From assembly GCA_014529385.2 (NCBI GenBank), contig CM043960.1, positions 35,577,396 through 35,641,395 of the forward strand: DNA of 64,000 bases. Reading direction: 5' to 3'. The DNA comes from Adiantum capillus-veneris (Eukaryota; Streptophyta; Polypodiopsida; Polypodiales; Pteridaceae). The notes under the pieces are model-generated. The model did no database searches. It saw nothing but the letters and a program-made list of their open reading frames with translations, and had not been told where the DNA came from. Below are positions 56,152 through 64,000 of this stretch, piece by piece (within the stretch, counting starts at the first letter, position 1; each line of letters begins with the position of its first letter). The position numbers were made by a program, and so were the translations under genes.

Positions 56152-57003
56152 AAGATCATCTCATGGAATGTGCAGGGATTAGGAGGGCCCCGGTTTAAGC
56201 GTCAGAGGGGTCGACTGCGTCAAGAGCTTCAAAGATGCCTTGTGGGTGGTGAGATTGACATCAGGAGCATCATCTTTGTGAGAGTCGCATTAGACGGTGT
56301 GGTCAGATTTTGCGTGGTTGCTATGAGACGTTTTAGTCAGCTGCATTTGGGCTTGGAGGCATCCAGGGAGGGGTATGTATGACTATTGTGGATTCTTTGC
56401 AGCAGGCCATTGTGGGCAAAGGTATTATTGTACCAGGCAAAGCTCAGTGGATTACTATGCAAGATCAGGGTTGCCTTGAGGGTTTCCTGAACATTTATGC
56501 GCCCAATGTGGCAAGTGCACGGGCAGAGTTCTAGTCTCAGGTTGTGGAGTCTTTGCCGCATGCAGAGCAGTAGTGTGTTGGGGGAGACTTCCAAGATGTT
56601 GGAGGACCCCTTTGATCGGATTGGAGGTGGCCATGTCACGGTACACGGGGCTAAGCTGGTAGCTTGGGAGTGGTTTTGTGTGACTATGAGGGTTTCTGAT
56701 ATTTGGCAGCACTCAGGTTTGGTACGACCCCCTGACAGCCTTGTTTTCTCACGTTCTGATCGTAGAGTTGGAGGAGTGAATATATCTAGGATAGATCGCT
56801 TCTATGCTAGTGACCACATTTGTGACTGGAGTGGGTCAGTTTGCATCTTGGCTGGGACATCCTTTTCAGACCATGCACGAGTGATCCTAACAGTGACAGA
56901 TAGACAGAGGAGGGGCAGCATGATGCTACGCATCCCTGAGAGGATCTTGTTGGACTCTAAGCTCAGAGAGCGAGTGGTGACCCTTTGGATAGGGGGCTTG
57001 GAC
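56152..57003 (+). pseudogene. Endonuclease region of the L1-type LINE
   Basis: N-terminal strand ISWNVQGLGG at about 56152. The C-terminal half is in the frame 56497-57009 with SRIDRFYASDHICDWSGSV and SDHARVILTV; the SDH motif is kept. The middle, with the GDFN-type motif, is degraded. Confidence 0.7.
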
Positions 57004-57027
57004 ACGTAGGACTCTCCTGCTAACAGA

Positions 57028-58633
57028 GTGGCCTCTGGACTTGCTCAGCTTAGCCGTTTCTTTCTTCATGAGTCTACGGCCCGCTTGGCTGCAGCGAGGG
57101 AGGAGGAGCAGCGTCTTCGACGCGGCGTTACTTCCCTACAGAGGATGCAAGAGCAGCACCCAGACAGTCCCTGGTTGGAGAAGCAATTGCAACAAGATCG
57201 CCAGCAGCTTGCTAGCACAGAGGAGAGGCGCCATGAGTTTGCTTTCCGTTGACAGGCATCTCAGTGGACCCAGGTGGGTGACAGAGTTACGGGGGCGTTC
57301 TTTGAGACTGTGGGACCTCGCCATGCGCACGCTAGTGTCAGCCCGTTTAGGAGGCCTGACGGGTCAGTTGCTTCAGAGCCAAGGACATGTGTGCACTTGC
57401 TACTGACTTTTACCTAACCTGTTGTCAACAGAGCCTAAGTCGGAGCGTCAGGATGCATGCAGAGAGTTGGTCTAGGCACAGATGCCTTGTCTTGTGACTG
57501 ACGAGATGCGTCAGAGGCTTGAGTTGCCTCTTCAGCTAGAGAAGCTCCACGTGGCCCTCAGAGCACTTCCCCGTGGTAGCTGTCCAGGTGAGGATGACTC
57601 CCAGTTTTTTCTTAAGAGAAATGAGACTTGCTTGATTCAGACCTCTACAGCGCTTTTCAATACATCTTACACACCGGAGAGATGCCTGACAACATGAGTG
57701 AGGGTTTGATTTACCTCATTCCCAAGGAGGGTGGTTCCTTGGATGAGATTCGGCAGTGGCGACCCATCACCGTCCTTAACTCAGCCTACAAAATTCTTGC
57801 CAAGGCTCACTTCTAGACAGCATTATCCATGGGACTCGGACAGGTTTTGTCAAGGAGCGCACTATCCTTGATAACATCTTTACTTTTTGGGAGGCATCTG
57901 CCCTCGCGCGCCTCTGTGGTGAGAATCTAGTGATTCTTCTTCTTGATTTTGAGAATTCCTACAATAGAGTTGATTGCGACTTTTGGAGGGCACTCTTCGC
58001 AGGATGGGCTTCTCAAATGCCTGGATCAGAGGTGTGTCAGCTCTTTACAGACGTGCACACAATCAGGTGCTTTTGGCAGGAGGTAGAGGAGATCCATTCA
58101 TGCTCACACGTTCGGTCAGATAGGGCTGCCCTCTTGCCCCCTTCCTCTTTCTGTTTTATGTTGAGGCGATGAGCAGATTTTTGGCTTCACAGTAGGTTGG
58201 TTTACGCGGCTTAGCGCTTTCTATTTGGGGCGATAAGTTACTGGATACTAAGTTTGCAGACGACTCAACTTTGTACTTGGAGGGCCAGGAGGCCAGCCTA
58301 CACAGGTGTGAGTAGGCTCTTGAGACCTTTCGCTGTGCATCCGGCGCACTGATCAACTGGAGGAAGACAGTGCCTTTCTCAGTTGGCAGTGCTCCAACGC
58401 CTGATTGGGTGCCACGTGAGGGTTTCAAATGGATCCCCATAGGGACTGTTGTTCGTTACTTGGGCTGTCACGTTGGATTGGACTTGTCTCCTGAGCATCA
58501 GATTTCTCCCCTCCTCTTATCCATCAAGAGGAAGCTGTTACATTGGAGCACGGCACGACTTTCTTTGGCAGGCAAAGTTGTAGTGGCCAACCAGGTGCTG
58601 TTGGCTACTATGTGGTATATTACATCTTGTTGA
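57028..58633 (+). pseudogene. Reverse transcriptase region of the L1-type LINE
   Basis: Spread over three frames: a linker rich in Arg/Gln/Glu (57028-57252), thumb/finger motifs (MSEGLIYLIPKEGGSLDEIR at about 57694), LLDFENSYNRVD near 57935, the FADDSTLYL equivalent at about 58255, and the RYLGCHVGLD region in 58370-58633. The catalytic DD is readable although frames are broken around it. Confidence 0.7.
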
Positions 58634-60045
58634 ATCTTTTCGAGCTCCTGCATTAGCCAGGTACAGAGGCTGATCAGGAATCCTTTGGTCAGGGCGCGAT
58701 ACTCAAATAGCCCGAGCCAAAGTGGCTTGGCAGGTCATCACTCTACCTTGTTCTCAGGGGGGGTTGGGGATCATAGACCCTGCACAGCAGAGCAGAGCCC
58801 TTCGTTTGTTGTCAGAGGACTGCTTCCAGGGGAGGAGCGCTGGAAGGAGTTTTTGCTTCAGCGGCTTAGAGCTAGAGTGCCTCAGGCTGGAGACCCTTGG
58901 AGACCTTCCACCATATGGATTTTCATAGAGATGCGTAGAGTTGGCATGAGCAGAAGACTAGAGGACCATTTTTCTATGAGCCTTCTTTGTTCCTGGGAGC
59001 AGCTGCGGAGAGGCCTGTAGCAGCACCAGCCTACTTGCACAGAGAGGAGCACCTAAGACATCCCTTTGTTTGGAACCCCATGGTCAGCACTCAAGAGGCC
59101 ACTTGGTTGGTAGTAGGCCTCATGTCTCTTGGGGTCCCGTGGCAGAGGGTCCAACACGCACTTTGAATGACTGACTACAGTTCTCAGGTTTGTCAGATGA
59201 GCTTCAGAGCATCCAGCTATACAGGGCATGAGAGGGGGGCCTTCACGCGACGGGAGGTCCTCATCGCAACTCGGGCTTGCTCGGAGACGGTACTCTACAT
59301 GTTTTTCGAGCTACAGGGTGAGGGTCGGGTCCACAGAGTCTCAATTGAATCCCCACGGGTTGCAGAGTGTTGTTTTCAGAGGATCAAAGTTGCGGGCATC
59401 TGTGGGAGGACTTCGTGTCATAGATCCTGACCCAGCAGCTCTTGAGACGGGCCATTGGAGGCTGTGGGCTTAGGAGAGCTTTCCACTGGCACGAGTGTAG
59501 TGGGATCCTGGAGAGTGGTTTAGAGGGACCCTTTCTCCTCAACCGACCATCCAGGTGTCCCTTTCTTTCAGTACACTGTTCGACTGGGACGTCACATACT
59601 GGGAGCACAGAGAGGCTCGTACTGCTGCAGCACCTCATTGGCAGGAGGAGGGTCTCACACATGAGTTCTTGTTAGCTTTTTTGGGCGAGGCTGTGGGACG
59701 CCAGACAGCCGCTGTGAATCACTTTGTTCCAATGGCTCGCTACACATAGAGCTACAGCAGTGGGGAGCTGGCTTCTACATAGTGGTCTCTCGACAGCATG
59801 TGTAGCTTGTGACCATCGAGTGGAGAGTCAGCGCCATTATCTTTGGGACTGCCCTATGGCACAGCAGGTTTGGCTTCGTGTCCTTCGGCTGATGCTAGCT
59901 CTTTCCACAGCATGGCAGTACACTTGGGGGGTAGCTGCTTGGTCCACTCTAACCAGCCCGGCACTACAGTTTGAGCTATCCTCCACCAACAGGATGATAG
60001 TGATAAGGGGGGTCGACCTACACTCCAGCCTGCTACAGAGATGAC
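58634..60045 (+). pseudogene. C-terminal region of the L1-type LINE ORF2
   Basis: Fragments of the post-RT region end with the zinc-binding-like stretch ACVACDHRVESQRHYLWDCP in the frame 59724-60044. No 3' tail is visible before the GP element starts at 60060. Confidence 0.65.
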
Positions 60046-60059
60046 TCCACAGGAGTGGT

Positions 60060-60731
60060 TGTCACAAAACGGGCACCACCTGCCAATAGAAAGGAGCAGA
60101 CTAAACAGACTTTTAGCACTTCAATAAAAACAGAACTGAGAGAGAGAGACCACACGCGACACGGAGCCGCGGAATTCCACCCCAGAGAGTATTGGCACCA
60201 AACCTTGGCACCCCTTTCGGTATTTCTTTATATTGCATCAACACAGTACAAGCCGGTACTCCAAACTCTACACCTTCTCCAGGAAGCATGCCAGAGAATG
60301 AGCCCTAGCCTCATATTTAAAGGCCCTTAGCCTGAAAATCGATTACAGTGAAAACCCTTCAAAACTCAAAAGCTTCTGGTCCCAAAAGCAATGCCAAAAG
60401 CTGCCAATGTAATTTACAAAAATCCGTACAACCTGCCACATCATCAACCAGCACAAAACTTGGAAATCCGTACAATCTGCCACGTCATCAGCCAACATAA
60501 TTTCTGGAACCTCCATACAGCTGCCACGTCATCAGCTTTGCATGAGTGTGTGTGTGAGTCCTGCTTATTTTAATCCCTTTATGTCACTGGGGCCCCATCG
60601 GACGGGGTCCCCCTAAGTTGTAGGACTTCTTCTTCTTCTCCTACTTGTTCTTCTTAGGGTTTAGGCCCCTCGGTCGGCATCTGTAAGTTGGCTCCATTCT
60701 TTAGGCTTTGACACGTCAGCAGTTTGTGACG
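60060..60731 (-). repeat. 3' LTR of the right-hand GP element
   Basis: Starts TGTCACAAAACGG and ends TTTGTGACG (a change from TGACA). The shared core is at about 60192-60225. Confidence 0.85.
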
Positions 60732-61602
60732 TCTCCCTTCTTAAAAGAGAGTAATCGACCGCGATTACTGCATATCTGCAAAACAACTCAAGTTAGCTCA
60801 AAAAAAATTCCGAGGGACAATCAGTTTGCTCTTTTTGTTAAGGAGTTAGTTTCTCCTTTCGGCTCTTTTGATCAAGGAGTTAGCTTCTCCTTTTCGTCCA
60901 GATCGGAACTCTTGATATTCCAACGTAGTAAAACTAACCATCACACCTAGACCATACTGATCTTCCATGAGTGTCTTGATGCACTAAAATTACATACCCA
61001 GGCAATCTCATTCAATTAGGAATATTCAGTGGTTGGCACATCACAATGCAACACAAATGCTCACATATGCATGTTACAAGACATAGAAACATAAAGCCGC
61101 CAATGAACACACTCCTCCCGCATAACCTACCTAGGTCCGGGCCGGTAGATATTCAACGACTCCCTCATCACTCCTCCCACATAACCTAAAAAGGTCCGGA
61201 CCGGAAGATATAAGAGGCCTTTTACAACCAAACGCCCCCCAGACCGCAGCTTGCATCGTTTGGAGGTGCTGAGAGTAACCACTGCTCAGACTTCTTAATA
61301 CCCCTCCCGCATAACCATCCAAGTCCGGGCCGGGAGTCACAACAACAATTATTTTACAAGCATACAACCAAACGCTCCGCAGACATCCCATCTGCGCCGT
61401 TCGGAGGTTCAAACAATAGCAAAACAACAATTCTCACTACTCCACCCGGGAGTAAAATCACCAATCATTGAAACCACTATTAAAACCAGAGTCAAACATT
61501 TCAAATCGGCACCAAGACAAGTTCAAAACAGATACCATCCATTTCAAACAAATTTTCAAACAATACTTTCTAGCTATAAAGAAAAAAAAACAAGTAGAGA
61601 GT
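60732..61602 (-). other. Non-coding 3' region of the right-hand GP element
   Basis: It contains the same imperfect CTCC...ATAACC...GGTCCGG repeat units as 8527-8870 (at about 61110, 61165 and 61300). It also has two potential hairpins with AAACGC...CGTTTGGAGG-type stems (61228-61265 and 61368-61408). Conservation of this organisation in both copies suggests a function for the element. Confidence 0.65.
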
Positions 61603-62019
61603 TTATTCGAGGTTTTGCTCGGACAACCGAACTTTGAGGACAATTGGCTTGTCCTTCTGCATCATGGTGATGGTTCGGTTCCGAACCTGGAGAGTTGCAT
61701 CATTCTTGGCGTGCAAAGGCATGCCCAAGAGAACGTCGCAATTGCCCAACTTCATAATGTGGAAATCATCTTTTCCATGATAATTTTGAATAATTAGTGG
61801 AAGAGCACCAATGAGCGGTACCACTTTCTAAGTTTGCCCTGTGGCTAGCTCAGCTCCAATTTCTCCATCCTTTGCATCATAATCAAAGTGCATTTGCTTT
61901 AAGAATTCTGGATGAATGAAGTTCTCTGTAGCTCCAGGGTCAAAGAAAATAAGGGCTTTGGCCATTGACTTTGCCATATGCTCGACACAATTCATTTGTA
62001 CTTTCAAGGCGTATGCCAT
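61603..62019 (-). pseudogene. Protease of the right-hand GP element
   Basis: ALIFFDPGATENFIHPEF carries DPGA in place of the catalytic DSGA kept in the copy at 9078-9467. A TAG (about 61825) replaces Gln in GQTQKVVPLIG, and a 2-base loss near 61962 separates it from Gag. It ends SEQNLE and a stop, at the same position as the other copy. Confidence 0.75.
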
Positions 62020-62491
62020 AAATATCAGGAACTAGTCCAGTAGAAGGTCTAGCTCTCTTAGAAGGAGGTGGCACTCGGGTTCTGTCGACCGTTGGTGTGG
62101 GCGTCGGCTCCTTTGGTCTATCACTGCGTTTGGGACAATTAGAATGATTATGCCCTGTTTGAAAGCATCCAAAGCATCGGCCTTCTTGTAGTAAGGTGTC
62201 TCGTTGTTGAGGCGTCAAACGAGGCCTTTGTGGTTGACTTTCACGAGACTCTCGAGAATTTGTTCTTTGTTGGCGAGAGTTGTGGTTCGTGGCCGGAGAT
62301 TCTTCTGTGGTAAACTCTACCTTTCCCTTCATCAGTTTGTAGCCAGCCGCGGCATGGTCCATAAGTTCTTGCATGGTGGAGACTTGCTTGGATAGACAAT
62401 ATTCCCACAATGGTGATGGTAGTCCAATGGTGTATCGCTTGCATTGGGCCTCCAAGGGAACAAATCTAAAGAAGGACACCAGCAGGTACAT
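61940..62491 (-). pseudogene. C-terminal Gag with zinc knuckle of the right-hand GP element
   Basis: Contains FFRFVPLEAQCKRYTIGLPS, a Gln/Arg-rich linker, the CX2CX4HX4C knuckle CFGCFQTGHNHSNC and a Pro/Arg-rich stretch leading to the protease (LVPDIYGIRLESTNELCRAY). A frameshift near 62505 separates it from the N-terminal part. Confidence 0.75.
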
Positions 62492-63222
62492 GTCGAGAAA
62501 TCGAGAAACCTTTGGTTATATTCGTCCATGGTTTCGGTGGCAAGCATTTTCAAGTTGCCCCACTCTGCCAAAATCCGGACTTCAAACATAGAAGTCATGT
62601 GACTAAGTGCAAAAACTATCTTGAAAGCTTGCCAGGTCCTTGGAGCATGCGACCATTGCATAGCATTATCTTTAAGAAATCCCGCTGCTCGAGAAATCTT
62701 GGATTCTTCTGTATTGTTCCCCAAAGCATAGATGTTGTCGAATTGTTGTAGGAACTGCAATGCTTTGTTGCGATCTTTCACCCCGAAAAAAGTGAAAAAT
62801 TTGACTGTCGTGCCGCCATCTTTGAAATCTTTGGGTTGGTTAGGCGCATATCCCAGGTATGGATAATAAGGGTATCTATATGGGCTCCAACCATTGTAGC
62901 CTGGTGGCGGTGGTGGTGGAGGTGGGGGCAATGGAGGTGGCAAAGGTGGTTGCATTGGATCAGGGTCAGATGGCTGCACCATATTCCTGAAGACTCCCCC
63001 AATCGGAACAGACGGCTCAAAAGGTTGCTGGTTGGAAGCTCTCGTACTTTCTGATGCCATTGGAGGAGGTGCCTCCTGGGGCATCAGAGGGGGTAACATG
63101 TAGTTCAAAAATTGTTGAAAACTTTGCAGCATCGGAAGATTCTGCCGAGGATGCCACGAAAAAATGTCGCGAAGCTGCTTGAGCAGAAACTGCAAGTATT
63201 CTGCTGAATCCATGAATTCCAA
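62332..63222 (-). pseudogene. N-terminal Gag of the right-hand GP element
   Basis: The likely start is the MDSAEYLQFLL Met at 63213, as in the copy at 54013. A proline-rich, Tyr-rich segment (PPPPPPPPPGYNGWSPYRYP) precedes the Gag domain (NKALQFLQQFDNIYALGNNT). A small in-frame loss after NAMQW removes about nine residues present in the other copies. After FLDF the frame goes wrong through a short insertion near 62505. Confidence 0.75.
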
Positions 63223-63418
63223 GTCTTGGGTTCTTTATGGCTTATGCCCTGTAAGACACAACGATGAAGACGGGAGCACGCCCGATGCACGATGAAGCAA
63301 GGGTGGGAGTGGCTAACAAGTTCGGGGTCATAGGCCGAAGATACCTCAAATAAAATTCCAATAGCTCTGTCTACTCTTATGCAAGACCGTTATGCTTTCA
63401 GAAAAGCACACGCCTAAT

Positions 63419-63430
63419 GCTCTGATACCA
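63419..63430 (-). other. Primer-binding site, initiator Met tRNA type (right-hand GP element)
   Basis: On the minus strand TGGTATCAGAGC, one base after the 5' LTR. Confidence 0.9.
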
Positions 63431-63431
63431 C

Positions 63432-63496
63432 TATCACAAAACGGACACCACGTGCCAATAGAAAAGAACAGACTTTTAGCACTTCAATAAAAGCAG

Positions 63497-63532
<36 letters not shown>

Positions 63533-64000
63533 ACGCGACACGGAGTGGTGGAATTCCACCCCAGAGAGTATTGGCCCCAAACCTTGGCACCCCTTTCGGT
63601 ATTTCTTCATATTGAATACAAGCCGGTACTCCAAACTCTCCACCTTCTCTAGGAAGCATGCCAAAGAATGAGCCCTAGCCTCATATTTAAAGGCCCTTGG
63701 CCTGAAAAGCAGTTACAGTGAAAAGCCTTCAAAACTCAAAACCTTTTGGTCCGTAATTTATGGAAATCCGTACAACCCGCGGATGACGCGGAAATCCGTA
63801 TAGCCTGCCACGTCATCAACCAACGTAATTTCCAGAATTTCCATACCCTTGCCACGTCATCAGCTTTGTGTGAGTGTGTGTGTGTCCTGCAATCCCTTTA
63901 TGTCGTTGGGGCCCATTCAGACGGGGTCCCCATAAGTTGGTAGGACTTCTTCTTCTTCTGCTACTTGTTCTTCTTAGGGTTTAGGCCCCTCGGCCGGCAT
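63432..64000 (-). repeat. 5' LTR of the right-hand GP element (partial)
   Basis: Starts TATCACAAAACGG (TATCAC for TGTCAC). It contains a (GA)n run at 63500-63528 and the shared core at about 63573-63605. The window ends inside it. Confidence 0.85.

Larger units (their letters stand above)
55240..60059 (+). mobile_element. Decayed L1-type LINE
   Basis: A leader with repeated CCTAGCGTTTTCAG-like units (55310-55810) and a short (TC)n run (55960-55983) precede an endonuclease start (ISWNVQGLGGPRFKRQ at about 56152). Later parts are endonuclease C-terminus (SRIDRFYASD, FSDHARVIL), RT (GLIYLIPKEGG, WRPITVLNSAYKILAK, VILLLDFENSYNRVD, FADDSTLYLEG), the post-RT region (RYLGCHVGLDLSPEHQ, RLSLAGKVVVANQVLL) and the C-terminal Cys/His segment (CDHRVESQRHYLWDCPMAQQ). 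These are hallmarks of plant L1-type LINEs, different from the mLINE family. Many stops and frameshifts make it non-functional. Its right end is cut by the GP element at 60060. Confidence 0.8.
60060..64000 (-). mobile_element. GP element, most complete copy, cut by the window end
   Basis: 3' LTR 60060-60731 (672 bases), interior 60732-63431 (2.7 kb) and 5' LTR from 63432 to beyond 64000. The interior encodes Gag with a zinc knuckle and protease, then about 870 non-coding bases to the 3' LTR. There is no room for RT, RNase H or integrase. It lies at the right end of the L1-type LINE. The family has iMet-type primer sites and TGTCAC/GTGACA LTR ends, and must borrow reverse transcriptase and integrase from another element. 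Confidence 0.85.

Overview
The window looks like nuclear DNA of a land plant with a large, transposon-filled genome. A spliced plant-type NAD(P)-binding (short-chain dehydrogenase-like) gene sits among Ty1/copia and Ty3/gypsy retrotransposons, two kinds of LINE, long dinucleotide microsatellites and large inverted repeats. The very long, repeat-filled introns would suit a fern or gymnosperm, but that is a guess; the species cannot be read from the sequence. No rRNA gene, convincing tRNA gene, CRISPR array or bacterial-style operon was seen. The short names used below (mLINE, GP element) are mine.

Layout. 1-618: unassigned, with a (GT)n tract. 619-10270 ('copy A'): a degraded duplicate of the region that runs from 26397 to beyond 52459 ('copy B-C'). 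It holds broken exons of the dehydrogenase gene, a chain of 5'-truncated mLINE copies separated by (CT)n tracts, a gutted Ty3 element and a truncated GP element. 10277-12570: AT-rich DNA with a dead kinase-like exon. 12572-15423 and 15474-19160: two adjacent multi-kilobase inverted repeats sharing a tandem repeat near their centres. 20374-27192: the dehydrogenase gene on the minus strand, nine exons in phase, its 5' exon(s) not found, with a defective copia element (20948-25071, target duplication ATTTT) in one intron. 27229-41700: mLINE copies, including one nearly complete element (31280-40655) that is itself split by an LTR element (31928-36181, target duplication GAATT). 41708-55000: a gutted Ty3 fragment, then a rearranged GP element that carries a nested 8.5-kb Ty3 element (43476-51943, target duplication GTATT). 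55240-60059: a decayed L1-type LINE. 60060-64000: another GP element, cut by the window end.

How the parts fit. Copy A and copy B-C act as natural before/after pictures. Three insertions present in B-C are absent from A. Two are mLINEs, and in both cases the empty site in A is a (CT)n microsatellite; the third is the Ty3 element, whose empty site holds a single GTATT. With the recurring mLINE 3' end that runs directly into dinucleotide repeats, this suggests a plant LINE that inserts into microsatellites.

Other points of interest are a possible UGA-CGG readthrough junction between mLINE ORF1 and ORF2, an LTR element family that encodes only Gag and protease, and a short LTR core shared by several otherwise different LTR families. 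All identities and boundaries were judged by eye; no alignment or database search was run.
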